Origin: Embiotoca jacksoni
Taxonomy: Eukaryota; Chordata; Actinopteri; Embiotocidae
NCBI GenBank assembly: GCA_022577435.1
Contig: JAKOON010000008.1
Location: 186,001 to 250,000, forward strand
DNA: 64,000 nt
Direction of reading: 5' to 3'
The translations under genes and the position numbers were made by a program. This document shows, piece by piece, positions 42,704 to 55,204 of the stretch; within the stretch, counting starts at the first letter, position 1; each line of letters starts with the position of its first letter. Under the pieces are notes generated by a model. The model was not told the DNA's origin. It saw nothing but the letters and a program-made list of their open reading frames with translations, and made no database searches.

Positions 42704-42725
42704 ATGCTGCTACATATTTTTCATT

Positions 42726-43267
42726 AGTTTAGGAAGACTCTTTTAATTCATTGTGTGACATGCCTCTTTTAAAGTAGCAGTGCACAAAACCATTCTGTCA
42801 AATATTTTAATTAAATCTTGATGTTAATATGCAACATGAACAACTCACTCTTTTCCTTTACTCCTTAAATAGGCAATCTGTAAGATATTTATTTTAAAAG
42901 GTTAAAAGATTTACTTCACCTCATCGACAGTATGTAGAAATAGCAGTGTTGATGTTGTCAGAGATGTCCAAGTATAGTTAGAGATATCTACTGAAATTAG
43001 CATGCTAACCAGCTAGCACTATTCCCCCCCCCCCCAAAAAAAAGCACTCTAATAATTTACAAAACATTTAAAATTAATTTCTCAAAAATCTTTATCCTAC
43101 TGTACTATTACTCTAAATTGGAACACAGCAGCCACATCACCTTGCATCATTATGTGCATGAATCACTTATCTATTAATCAATTTTTGACTATTATTTAGT
43201 TTTTTTTCAGAAATTTGTGCAACAATTAGCTCTTCTGTGGGATCAAACTTCACAGGGCATCCTTCAT
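42726..43267. other. No recognised feature
   Basis: AT-rich DNA with a short poly-C/poly-A run at 43023-43043. No gene or element recognised. Confidence 0.4.
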
Positions 43268-43500
43268 TGGTGGTTCCATCCCTGGTTCCTCCTGCCCACA
43301 TTCCAAAGTGTCCTTGGGAAAGTCGCCAAAACCAAAGTTACTCCCAATGACAGGCAAGCTCCTTGCATGGGAACTGCCACCATTTGTGTGTGAATGGGGG
43401 AATGGGAGGCAAACTGAGTGTGCACATTGAGACCACTAAAGTGCTAAAGCACTGTATAACTGCAGGCCATTCACCATTGTACAGTATGTGGACTGTCCCA
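43268..43500 (+). repeat. tRNA-derived SINE fragment
   Basis: A box B-like GGTGGTTCCATCCC, then AGTGTCCTTGGGAAAGTCGC and, at the far end, AAAGCACTGTATAACTGCAG with CCATTCACCATT. The order matches the SINE at 63667-63835 (GTCCTTGGGCAAGACACTGA), with the head missing. Confidence 0.6.
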
Positions 43501-43624
43501 TTAGAAAAAAAATAACACGGTATGCAAATGTGAAGTAGTCCTATAGTGTTCAGCTCTACCACTACTTAGGTTAGATCACAGTCAGTATCCTCAGTCTCCT
43601 CAGCTATCAGCACGCCACCTGTGT

Positions 43625-44545
43625 ACTGAGGCGGTGTGCAACCACCCGCACATTCTGGAAGTAGACACCGAAACTGACAGAATGGGTGACTGCACTAATT
43701 TCTGTCGGGACATCATTGTACTAGTAAGGAGTGTACGCTGCTTTCAAAATATAAAACCCTGGCTCACCAGTAACCTGAAGCTACTCCTCAACCAGAAAAT
43801 GCAAGCTTTTAAGGATGAAGACAAGGAGGAGCTCAAGTTTTGTGCAACATGAGCTGAAGAGGAGATTAAAGCGGGCAAAGGAGGACCACGGGATTAAGCT
43901 CGAGAAAAAGCTGCAGGACAACAACAGCAGAGAGGTGTGGAGGGGAATGAGGACCCCCCTTGGCTAAAAAGAGAACAGCCAGGGAACAGTAGGCGATGTA
44001 AGACGAGGCCATTGAGTTCAACTGGGTCATTAAAAAGTTTGACACGGCGGTCAGTGTCCACCCTACTCCAACTGGTACAGCCCCAAAAGTTCTCTCTCTC
44101 TCCACTTCAGCTGCAGCTTCCCCTTTACCACCTACCCCAAACTGGTATTCCCCCCAAACTGCTGCTGTAACCCTCCTCACACCAGGGACCCCCACCCTGT
44201 TGTTCTTGGCAGATGAGATGAGGGCGGAGCTTAAGAAGCTGCTGGAAAAGCAGCCAGCCCAAATGTTGTGTGTCGGAGACTGCTTCAGGTCTGAGTAGCC
44301 CAACTGGCTGAGCCTCTCCAAAAGATCTTAATCCTGAGTCTAGTTCTTTGGAAAACAATGCTTTGTGCCGGTTTCCAAAAGTACAGGCTGCAACAACAGA
44401 GCAATGGCTCTCACGTCACACATCATGAAGACCCAGACCACATGTAGAACACGCCCTTGGCCCCCTACAGTTTGCATACTGGGAACCTATAGAAGTGGAT
44501 GATACCATCCTTAACATGATCATGTTCTTTACTTTCTCAGGGAAA
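43625..44545 (+). pseudogene. LINE ORF2 fragment (endonuclease-RT linker to early RT)
   Basis: Plus-strand translations in shifting frames: GDCTNFCRDIIVLVRSVRCF, KPWLTSNLKLLLNQKMQAFK, HELKRRLKRAKEDHGIKLEK, NNSREVWRGMRT, and later GPLQFAYWEPIEVDDTIL. This is the linker and first RT motifs of an L2/Rex-like LINE, possibly the same family as 23709-26856. Several stops and frameshifts. Confidence 0.7.
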
Positions 44546-47284
44546 GAGCATGACCCCTCCACCCCCACCCCCACCTCCACCCCTTACTTACTCCACTTAC
44601 TTGTGTAAATTAAATTGGACCAGGATTGGCCAAATTATTTGTATCCAAACTATTTCTGATCTCACAAATCATGCTTACAGGCATGCCTCACACGATCAGA
44701 TTCTCAGTGAGCACAGAGAAACTTTCTCCTTTCATCGAGAAGCTCAACCTTTCAACTTTCAAGGAAAGAATACAAAAATACATCTTTAAGTTAAGGGGAA
44801 CTTTAAATGTCATTTAAATAAAATTAAGGACATGCATCCTGATATCTATTTATTGCAAATCCAAAGGGGGCTATAGCAAATCTGGATTTACCCAATTTGC
44901 ACAACCAAACTTACCTGACTGGGGTCCTATTTAGTATGAACAGAATACTGCTACACACTGAGGTGATAAATGTGGATTTCTGTGGGTTTCTTCTACGGTT
45001 TTGCAATAATATACCATTCTTTATATGATATATAAAGCTGTGGGACAGTATTATATTATACTTTGTGGCTGTAAACATCACAGTTTTATATTTACATGTC
45101 ACTTTTCTTCTCTGTAAATTGATGTGATCAGTGCTTTTTGTCTCCGAGATAATGTCCATCAAGTCTGTTTTGTGACATGATCTGAGTTGGCTTTTTGAAC
45201 CAAAGTAATCATGGTTCAGTTTCTTAGGCTAATTCAAGACAAACTTTTCATAATAATTCTGATAATTTATAATTTCATAGAAATTTGTGAGCCACCTTAA
45301 TGAAACACCCAACTGGTCATTGTCAGCTGCCACAGTGGAACCAGCTTTGCCGTCTATTTTTCTGTGACCATTCAAAATCTGCTCATTGATTGCAGAAACA
45401 CTGGTGTTTTTGTCAATTACTGCATAGATCCAGACATTTTTGTCTCCTGTGGTTAGTTTATTCTCTGTATGTTGACACTGACACTGTGTTGTTGTATCTA
45501 GCTGAGCAGAGTTAGAACCAGGCCAGACCTCCCTTTGGGCCATGACAGCATCCCCTGTAAACAACTTTCTCCAGTGTATATTAGAAGACACTTTGATGTT
45601 ACAAGCTGACTTAGTTTCTCTTCTTTTGCCCTTAAATATTTGATTTATTTAGGCCTTTTTAAAACAGCAGAGTGAGATGTTGACTCTAGTATGGGGTACG
45701 ACTGCTGTTTTTCAAAAAAATCAAAGGGATACATTTATGTATAGTAATCACAAACATGGCAGCAGCACATACTGCAGAAAAATCCAGAGTGACTTTGAAT
45801 TAATCAATTTAAATTTCTGCAACACCAATGAGTGCGGCCTGCAGGGTTTCCCTGTGTTTTAAAGTCTCCGGGACTCTAGATAACATTAAATGCTGGACTT
45901 TCTGTCATGCTGTTTTAAATGTGTATCTGCTTCCCTCTTGTGGCGGCTCTAATTAAATACAGGGCCTCTGATTGAACCACATATTTCCCTCAAAGCACTG
46001 AAGGCTCATGCTTATTGCTCTGAAAGGACACAGAATGATGAAAACTATTTAATTTGCATAGGATTGGAGGCTGTTCATGTACAAGACAAGCTGTTTGGGA
46101 ATCACACTCATGTTGGTTGGTCTGGGCAGAACCTTGTTAAGCACAATATTTAAAATTGAGATTACAAATCATGTGATTAATGTCCTCCCATTCTCATTTC
46201 AAAGCCGCTGGTGTCACAGAGATTCGTACAAGGTGGCTTTGAGGAGTTAGTTTTTCACCACTCAGTTTGTGGAAGAAAGACAGGTGATGGAGAATAAAGA
46301 ATGACAAAGTCTACAATGCGGCATAGACGAGGTTGCCTGATGGATAAAACATGGGACTCCTCCCCAGAAAAATAATTTAAGGTTTGAAATGCAGAAACTT
46401 TGGCAATGTTTTTATGTCCAAACTACAAGAACGTTTTGTGATAAAAACATATGGTTTACATAGAGTTTCCCCTCTTATTTCCCAGTATTAGTCAAACAGG
46501 TCTTTGATTGGCATGTCAAACACACACTCATACCCCATATCGAGTCTTCACGCGGTGTAGTGGGTCTTACTTGATGTAACACTGGTGAAGGGAGGTGCTG
46601 ACATGAAAACCCCAGCAAGACAGTGCAAAATCTCACCTTGTTGCTGAAGCTTTGTACTAGGTGGTTTCTTACTTTAGTAAATGAGCATAGCATTCATCGT
46701 GTTAGTATAGAAGCCTGTGGATGAGTGAGACATTTGGCAGATAGTAATATTGAGTCAGTTGACCCTTGCGGTACTATTCCACATAAATTTGGCACTTTGT
46801 GTACTGTAAAACGAATGACCAGCCCGGCCGGTGACTGCTGTGAATAGAGCAGCTGACAACTAAGGGAAGTCCTAGTGACAGCACGGAGAGACAGTGGACA
46901 GAAGGGAATAGACCCCACCAGGGCTACTATGAGCTGGCACCACATAGCAGCTGTAGGGTGGCCTGCAAGGAGTCCCACTGTATCCCAACCAAGCTACACC
47001 TACAGAGAATAGAACAATACCTTGAGAGTCTGCGACAGCAGGGTTGGAAGGAGACTAACAGGCAGATCTCTTGGCTACAGACCATGAAACTGAAATGATC
47101 AAGAAAAGGATTAACCTGTTGATCATTGGCACAGAAATGATCAAGAGAAAGATGAGTACAACAAGGGAGGGCAAGAGCTCAGTGGGGGAAAGAGGTGAAG
47201 TGCAGGTTTGTTGTTGTGTTTGGTAGAAGGTGTTTACACCTAAAGGGGCTCAAAACACATCAAGGAAAAAAAGAGCTTGTCAAA
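44546..47284. other. No recognised gene
   Basis: The longest open frame (45229-45591, minus, 120 codons) has no recognisable domain and no splice or promoter context to support it. The part after about 46830 may belong to a decayed LINE, but no diagnostic motif is clear. Confidence 0.35.
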
Positions 47285-47520
47285 GGGTATGCAAGGGGGT
47301 TGCATTGATCAGTACTTCTTGAGAAGTAAGTCAAATCAGTCGACTGAAGTCCAGTGACAGGTAGAAAGCCACAGTTCACAGGATATCAATAGTAGTGGTC
47401 AAGGACTGAAGAGAGTGGTGTGAATGAGGCCCAGCCTAGTAGTAAGCAGAGTTGTGAGATTAGAGATAGAGTCAGGTGGCCCAAAGTAGACGAGAGTTAA
47501 GTGTGGCAGTCAGTGAATAT
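47285..47520 (-). repeat. Dispersed repeat, inverted partner of 15400-15735
   Basis: The reverse complement shows CACTGACTGCCACACTTAA, AGGCTGGGCCTCATTCACAC, CTCTTCAGTCCTTGACCACT and CTTTCTACCTG, in the same order as 15400-15735. Confidence 0.45.
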
Positions 47521-47639
47521 ACATTTAATAGATGTGTTAGAGAGATTGGGACTCATTCACCAACCGTTCCTAAGAGGACATTTCTTCTTAAAACCCGCTT
47601 CTGAACTTTTTACAAATATTTTGGCATTCACCAATGTTT

Positions 47640-48190
47640 TTAATTCAATTCCATTCAATTTGATTTATATAGTGCCAAATCACAGCACAGGGTATTTCAT
47701 GGCACTTAACACATTAAAGTCCTTCCAACAGAACTTTACAGCTTTATACAGAGAGACCCAACAATTCAACAATTCCCACATAAGCTAGGAGGGAAAAACC
47801 TCCTCTTTAAGGGAGAAAAACCTCCAACAGAGGGAAGGAAAAGCTCCCTTTTAACAGGAAGAAACCTCCGACAGAACCAGGCTCAGAGGTGGGCAGCCAT
47901 CTGCCTTGACGGGTTGGGGTGAGAGGAGAGCAGAGAGAGAAAAGGACAACATAGAGATCCAAAACATGAACTGTTGGTGGGGCCGATAATCACAGAGCAG
48001 AGATATGCAGCTCCATGGACAGCTTCATTCTACTTTTGGAAACTCACAACCACAAGCCGGTCAGCATGCAAGAATCAAGTGTTCTGTTAGAATGATATGG
48101 TTCTATAAGATCTATAAGATTGAGCCTGGTCATGACGAACTTTGTAAATCAGCAGGAGAATTTTTAATTCTATTCTTTTCTTATTTGGGA
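47640..48190 (-). repeat. LINE 3'-tail repeat, copy C (longest)
   Basis: TTCAATTTGATTTATATAGT, TTATTTCATGGCACTTAACA, CCTCTTTAAGGGAGAAAAAC and GTTGGTGGGGCCGATAATCA, then TTGAGCCTGGTCATGACGAA and CTTTGTAAATCAGCAGGAGA, which link to the LINE remnant at 35300-37470. This copy bridges the tail family and the RT-bearing LINE. Confidence 0.6.
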
Positions 48191-49295
48191 TTTCTTTCTG
48201 AGGGAAGAACAAAATCTAAACATACTCAAGCACATCTGACTCCTCTCATATTTGTGCAAAATAATTGGTCATTATGCATTTTCTTCAATTCTACAGTTGT
48301 ATATTATTATAGTATGTCATCTATAATGATTTTTTTTTTTATTTTTTTATAATTCATAATTTTAATGATTATTTTCATTACTTTACAAAGCATTATGTTT
48401 TTGAATAAACACAACACTAACACACCGAGGACCGGGCAACAGCTCTGCTGTCCAAGTTTGACAGCAGTGAAGTAATTTGACTTTTACAGAGTGATTCTTG
48501 ACATATTACAATTAACCTCAAGAAGGAAACACATCACTAACAAAACAAAGAGGGTTCAGTGTTTCCTTATTTTTTTTTTCCAAATTTTTATTCATTTCTT
48601 AAAGTATTTCTGAGATTGTACCCAGTGTCAGTATTTGAGCTGTCCATTCCTGGATGTCCAGTGCCCTCTGAGATTAATTATGGGGCAGTCAAACAGGATG
48701 TGGCTGTAGGTACTGTATGTAGGTTCTGCTGCAGGGAGGGTACAGGCTGCAAGCTGCTGGTTATTTTTACATAATTGGTTTTGCGCTGTTCTCCTGATAC
48801 AGCATTCACTGAACGAACAACCCCATCACATGCATCTATTTTTTTTTTTAATTTTACCTCCAGTACTTACACTATACTATTAAATATGACAGCGCTTTTT
48901 TCTGTTCACTTCCTGCAGCAGCACCTCTGCTTCAGAATTACTGGAGTTGTTATCCCTCTTGGAGTCTGCTGCTCCACCGTCTGTCAGTATTATTTACGTT
49001 TCTCTCAACTTCTCTTTTCTCCCTCACTTTCTGTGACTCTGTGTACTCACAGCCTTCTCATGCCCTTTTTTGGGCATTGGCAGGGTGTTTATCTATACTA
49101 ATTAGGACCAACTGGCACAGGCTTTTACCTTAAGAGGACCATGGGATTCATCAATATAAGAACACAGGTGCCAACAAATCTGGGGTTTAAGAACACGTCA
49201 TGAATCTGACATAATATTTTACTTCGGACAATTCCTGAGAACGAATTTAAGAAAAAGCTTAAGAAGATATTGCTGAATGAGGCCCTTTGAAAGGG
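48191..49295. other. No recognised gene
   Basis: AT-rich sequence with T-runs near 48332, 48569 and 48840. No domain or element recognised. Confidence 0.35.
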
Positions 49296-49299
49296 ACAG

Positions 49300-51060
49300 C
49301 AGAGGATAAGTTAGAGAAATTAGGAGATGTTATCTACCAGTATGGTGTTGAATGATTTGGAGTATTAATGAAAAGGAAAGCACAGGTTAAAGAGGTAGTT
49401 AAAGACAGAAAAGAAAGACAGAGTTTAGGAAAGAAAATGCAGCAGTTAAGAAGCCGTGAAGGAAGGTAACTGAAAAGGAAAGACAGGGAATTTGTATCTG
49501 TGTTGCTGCAAGAACTTAGATCAATTAGCAGTACTCAGGAAAAAGGAAAGAGTTAGCGCCTCCTTTTTTAGGGACCCATTTAGCTTTGTTAAGAGGTTGT
49601 TTAATCAGGAAGGAAGTGAACTGCTAAAAGCATTAAGGGAAGAGCTTGAGGAATACCTAAGAAAATCCTACACAGATGTAGGAGAAGACTGAAACATGAG
49701 TCTGGCATCAGATATGCCAACATTAGATAAGATAGAACATAAGATAGACATTAGACCACCAATGTGGAGTGAGCTACAGATAGTTGTAAGGCACACAAAG
49801 GCTTCATCGGCCCCTGGGCCAAATGGGGTCCCCTACCGGGTATGTAAGATTGCACCTGATGTACTTAGGTTCTTGTGGAAGCTCTTTAGGTCAGTATGGA
49901 ACAAAGAAATGACATCGAGGACTTGACGTTAGTGACTGCTTGTGCGAGGCAATTGTTACGGAAACTGAAGTTAATTTTAAATCGGGCAGAGTTAATAATT
50001 AACCTCATATTCCACTGAAAACATTGTCAAATGGTTTCTTTTTTGTCGGTTTTGTTATTATTGTCATTTCCTAATTTGTGCTGCAGTCTACAGACAACAG
50101 CCTGCTGTGTTTTAGTATTTAAATACATTAATCCTCCTATTTATTGTGTAACTATTTCTCATACCATGTCTGTAGAGGGGGGAGAATGCATTTCTTGTCC
50201 AAATTGAAAGGCCGCGGGGGCAGACGGTGATGTAGTGAAGATTTTTATGAATGGGAGTTTGCTCATGGGTGTTTTATTTAAACATTTTTACGGAATTTCA
50301 TTTTGTTTCTTGACAAACTTCCTGCCGGCCAACCTTCTCTGTTGGACATTGCCGCGGTCTCCGAGCGGCTTCAGTCAGAAAAAGCCTATCTTTAGCAGAG
50401 CAGTGCAGCTCGCCGCTTCTAGGAGGCTGGTGAGACAGGCCGTGGCGCAGCCTGTGGGATATGAAGTATGGAAGAGTCTTTTTTCAATTACCGCTTTCTA
50501 ACCTAACAGAGCAATTTAAATATGCTAAGGTAAGAGTAGAGTTGCAGTTGGCAAGAAGCAAAGATGAGGTAGTGAAGAAGTTGGCACCAGCGCTTAGGAC
50601 GCAAAGAAAGTGAAATGCAAGGCAGGCAGCTCTTGAGGCACAAGCAGCAGTAAGGCAGACAGAGGAGGTGGGTAGGGTGCAGCAAGGTAGAGGAGGCTTA
50701 GGTCTGAGCACAGGGGGCGCAATGTAGAATAAGGCAATGTAGATATGTTCAGGCTATTGCTCAGGGTAAGCAGGGACAGTGGGTTAAATGGGAGAGTGTA
50801 GAGAAGAGAAGACTTAGTTGGAAGAACCTGTGGTGCATGGAAGCGAGTCATATAGGCTTTCTGCTGGGTGCAACGTGCGATGTATTCCCATTGCCACAGA
50901 ACCTCAAGCAGTGGGTAGGTGAGGACACTACCTGTCCATTACGTTCAGCAGTAGTAAGGGTAAAGCACATTCTGTCAGGCTGTAAGATTAGTTTGGCACA
51001 GGGTAGGTGCACACGCAGGCATAACCAGGCATGTCATCACCATTCCTGGAATATCCCGTG
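49300..51060 (+). pseudogene. Non-LTR retrotransposon remnant with C-terminal zinc-knuckle region
   Basis: Upstream of the RT domain: RVSASFFRDPFSFVKRLFNQ and LREELEEYLRKSYTD (49545-49680). RT start: PPMWSELQIVVRHTKASSAP then GPNGVPYRV (49755-49840) and LRFLWKLFRSVW. Most of the RT is missing between about 49930 and 50370. The C-terminal part resumes: QFKYAKVRVELQLARSKDEV, GQWVKWESVEKRRLSWKNLW (from 50775), GATCDVFPLPQNLKQWVGED, then TCPLRSAVVRVKHILSGC and RCTRRHNQ (to about 51030). Related elements have CPLC...H...C; here the second Cys is Arg. Stops are frequent. The clade (R2/NeSL-like?) is uncertain. Confidence 0.7.
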
Positions 51061-52494
51061 GAGCTCAGTAAATTGATGGGGAGTGAGTGTTGAGAGACCA
51101 ACGAAACCCTTTGGCTTTCCCTATTAATGTTTTATATGAGAGATATAGATCCCATTTAATTGGGGTGTTACACCGATATCATCCTACAACAAAGACTAAG
51201 GAGATTAATTGAAGCTCTAAAGCCTTATTTGACTTGTATAGTAAGATATGAAGCCTTTACGCTTTGAATTATGTTTTTGTATTATTTCTTATTTCCTCCC
51301 AAATCCTATTGGCATTGCCAAGGTTGCAGCTGAAAGAATGAGCCTGAAATGATCTACTTGCCATAACAATACATTGCCACACATTATTTAATGGAATACA
51401 CAAATATATTTATAGTCAGATCTACTAATAAAGGGCAATTGATATTATAAGCCTTTTTAATTCCACATACACAATTGTCATTTCTGCATTTGGAAGCTGC
51501 AGTTGTGTTGCTTGGGTTATATATACATGTTTTTTGGACTTGACTGGGAAACCCTTAGTTGATTTACTGAGTTGATAACCACCCTTGTTGACTTCTTAGC
51601 ATGAAGTCAAGTTTAGTAAGCCAAATAACAGAAAGATCTCTGGTACATTGAACCTGTTTTGTAATACAGGCCCCGGAGATGAATGAAGCAGTGTAAATAA
51701 ATGAAATGCTTAAAAAAATGCAAAGGTAATGACTTATGACTGCTTGTTGACGTGTGTTGATATTATATAGCATCCATTTGCATATGATGTCAAGTAAGTT
51801 GATGGTTGTGCTGAATGTGTTCTGGTGTGGTGATCAGAGGCTGCAGATTTATGGTATGAAGAATATGTATGTTGATTGAATTGACCAAAAATGATTGATA
51901 TCAGCTTTGCCTTTTTTGGCAATATGAAATTCAAAGGTTGACCAGCAGCCTATGGGCTGAGCACAATGGATGAGCACAACAAACGAGTTATCACCCACGC
52001 ATCTCACATCTACACAGATTTATTCAGAAAGATCATCCTGCTCTTGTTCAAGATGATTTTGCATTACAAAAAAAGATAATTGGCTTTTAGAAGGTAAAAA
52101 CTTTGAGCTGTAACAGGAAAAATAATATAACAACAATGGATATTTTACATGGACTTTAAGTTAATAGGTGAGATTCTCTTCTTTATTCTTATACTGCACT
52201 AAACAATATAATGCATCAAAATCACTATTGTTGCTCATCATTGACAAATTCCTGACTGTGATAATTCAAAAATGTGTTTTTTTTCAGAAATAAACTAACA
52301 GTTACAAACGTATGTAAACAAAGTGGAATTTAAAGGGTTAAAATCCTAAAAACACAATCTACATTACATTCATACCACCTAAATCACCATGCTGCACAGA
52401 GGTTAGCGATGTACTCATATCCATCAAAAATAAACCTACCAGACTTATCGCTAGATTCTCGCTCAATTCTCAGGCAAAATTCAATCCTATTTAG
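51061..52494. other. No recognised gene
   Basis: AT-rich intergenic DNA, nothing assigned. Confidence 0.4.
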
Positions 52495-53170
52495 GAGGGA
52501 TGAGACGAGTACTCGGCTGAAACGAATATCCGATACTTGCGTCAATATCCGTGTTGATGAAGGCTTCTAACAGACACAAGCTGTGTGCGCACAGCCTCAC
52601 ACAGAGTGTAGCTCTGAGACACGCTCTGTCAGCCTGTTCAGTCTCCACAGCGATCAACTAGAAGTTACGACTCTTCAGGTTAATTTCTGTCATCAGCTCG
52701 TTTCAATCAGTTTTATAGAAAATATCGTCAGCCGAGTTACTCAGAACTTTAAACCCCCCCCCCCCCCCCGCCATCCCCTCCCCCCCACACACACACACAT
52801 TATTTGCTCAACAAAATACAAAGTAAAGTATATTATTATTTTCATTTTGATGACTAGCCTGACATTTTTTCTCACTGTGGCTCAACAATAACAATAAATA
52901 TAGCAATGTTTATAAAATAAAAACTTGTTCTGTAAATAGTTTTCTTATTCTTGTGCTAAAAAAACATTGCTCTCAAGCTCAATTCTGGGGCTGATCTGTA
53001 AATAGTTTTCTAATAAATAATACATTTTGCAATGTTTGATCAATCCATATCAATCTTAGACTTAAATGGGTAATTTACAGTTACTTCCCACCCACGTCAG
53101 GTCTAAGTACCGCCCATTTGTGGGTTAATCCAAGTACAGCTACAGATACAGATAATGCTGTACTAACTCA
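52495..53170. repeat. Dispersed repeat, inverted partner of 17395-18060
   Basis: Reverse-complement similarity to 17395-18060 in matching order (see that entry). The central simple-sequence tract here is poly-C plus (CA)n at 52746-52799. Confidence 0.5.
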
Positions 53171-54290
53171 TCCCAGTTACTTACACCAGAGAAAACAAGA
53201 CACTACAACACTATGCTAACACTCTTACTACCTAGCTCACCTTTGTACACCCAAACCAAATCCTAGAAGAGATCTGGATTTAAAAGTACAAAGCATGAGA
53301 GACAATTCAAGTTCCTTTTCCACTGCTGTGACTGGCTCTGCTTAACTCTACCCCACCATTATTAACTAGCCAAGCTACTACAGTGGCGACAGTTTTTTTA
53401 AAAATTTATTTAATGAGCTACTAATACCAACCCACAAACCCACACTATGGCCAATGAGATGTCTGGTTACACACGAAAGGATTCAATGAGTGTGTGTGTT
53501 GCATTGAAGATTATGTCACGCCAGTTTAATGAAGTGTTGTTATCGTAACAATGACACATTGAGGGGGTACTATCTGGAGAGGACCAAAAAAAAAATCCAG
53601 ATAAATCCATGGTGCCAAAAGCGAGTACAGTCAAGTAATGTAGAGCTGCTACTGGCAGTGGAAAAGGCGCTTTTGTTGACTCTGGCATTTCCAAACAAGT
53701 CCTCGAAGATTCTTAAAAAGATAAATCAAAGAATTCATGACTACACAGCTCAAACTACTTTAAGCAACAGTCAACGATATCACAATCCACAGTGTATTCC
53801 GCCTGGGACTGAAGACACAACAACAACCTACCATGACTGATTAAAGCAAGATTTGAACAGTACAAACAAAAAGATCTGGGAGGGAGACAACTAAAAGATA
53901 CAGACGACAGACTTAATGATCAGTATCCAAAATAAATAGATAGATGCAAGAAAATATAACCAATACAGAAATAGTTCTTGGCAAAAAGAAAAAAAGTAGT
54001 CATTTCACTGACTATACTTTGCGTAGATGGGCTGAGATAAGAACAAAACGCCATAGCTTTTCTAAATGAACCCAACATTTGCAGTTTGACATTCATAAAC
54101 CATTTTTAATGACTTAGCCAAACTAGCACACATATGCTTATTATAAGAAACTAAGCAATCAGAATTAGACAACAATAAATTCAAATCATCACAATTCAGT
54201 AATCTATTTTCAGCCCACTACAACACAAAACAATAATGGGTATGTATCCCAATAAGGAAAATGTTTCATTTGCCCATTACTTCACCATTA
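53171..54290. other. No recognised gene
   Basis: A Tc1-like flavour (GACACATTGAGGGGGTACTATC, KINQRIHDYTAQTTL-type reading at 53530-53830) was noted but no diagnostic transposase motif was found. Confidence 0.35.
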
Positions 54291-55130
54291 ATTCAATTTT
54301 ATTTATATAGCACCAAATTACAACACAGGTTATTTCATGGCACTTAACACATTAAAGTCCTTACAGCAAGACTTTACAATATTTGTTATGTGGTGAGGTG
54401 TAACAGGACCCAAACGCAGGCACACAGACTTGGGTAAAAGTTCAAAACACAGTCTTTATTGAACACAAGGGTACGGTACCTAAAGTCAAAATCGTCTTAT
54501 TCCCCCCCCAAGTCGGGAGGGCAACTCAACCGACTCTCACCGGGGGAGGGGGCAAAGCTGGCAGGACCGCTGGATGGACAGCCGGTAGGACAGCTGACTG
54601 GACAGCCGGTAGGACAGCTGGCGGGACAGCCGGTAGGACAGCTGACAGGAGTGTTGTCCGGTAGCGCTGGCTGGTAGTGGAGCAGGACCTGGAACAGGAC
54701 CGAGGAGGGAGGGAGAGATGGATGGACGGACGGACGGTCAGACTCACTGGCGACAGATGGTGGGAGACTGGCAGTAACATGCAGCATCTGGTCAAAACTG
54801 GACAGACTCTGGCAGGAACTCGCAGTATAGACCGACCCTAGATGACTGCAGGGGCAGGGTAAATATAGTCCAGGGAGGTGATCAGGGAAATGAGCAACCT
54901 GCAGGTGGTGATTGGGGAGAGTGGTGGCAGCTGCTGAGACCGGTGAGGGGTGTGGCCATGGGAGGTGACAAGGCGGGGAGAGGAGGACACAGAACACATG
55001 GGGAAACAATAACAAACAGACAGGGGACTGACAGCACACATGAGGAGAAGTGACTGGGGACCAAACAGAGGGAGACACACCAGGGTCAGACAGGGATCCT
55101 GACAATATTATACAGAGAAACTGATCCAGG
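54291..55130 (-). repeat. LINE 3'-tail repeat, copy D, split by a solo LTR
   Basis: TTCAATTTTATTTATATAGC, TTATTTCATGGCACTTAACA and CTTTACAATATT run up to 54383; the same repeat resumes at 55105 with ATATTATACAGAGAAACT. The intervening 721 bp is the solo LTR. Confidence 0.65.
54384..55104 (-). mobile_element. Solo LTR of a related retrotransposon
   Basis: 721 bp from TGTTATGTGG to GGATCCTGACA, flanked by a perfect 5-bp duplication ATATT (54379-54383, 55105-55109). It aligns along its length with the LTRs at 4588 and 24320 (AACACAGTCTTTATT, GCAACTCAACCGAC, GGGGCAGGGTA, GTGGTGAT), but with different central tandem units (GACAGCCGGTAGGACAGCTG, 54572-54651). The presumed RNA start differs: GTCGGTCTATA on the minus strand (54836-54826). 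It formed by LTR-LTR recombination. Confidence 0.85.
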
Positions 55131-55204
55131 AGGAAATTTTTTCATTATAAATATATCAATCAACAATAGCCTCATCACGATTGGTAATGTTACAGCCCAA
55201 ACAC

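Larger units (their letters stand above)
41764..42725 (+). other. Cyclin E 3' UTR (inferred)
   Basis: From the TAG stop to shortly after the first good AATAAA. It includes a (TG)n tract at 42269-42320, which in the RNA would be a UG repeat. The end point is inferred from the signal alone. Confidence 0.5.

Noticed and set aside
45229..45591. 120-codon minus-strand frame
   Set aside because: No domain, no promoter or splice context; could be chance in repeat-rich DNA.
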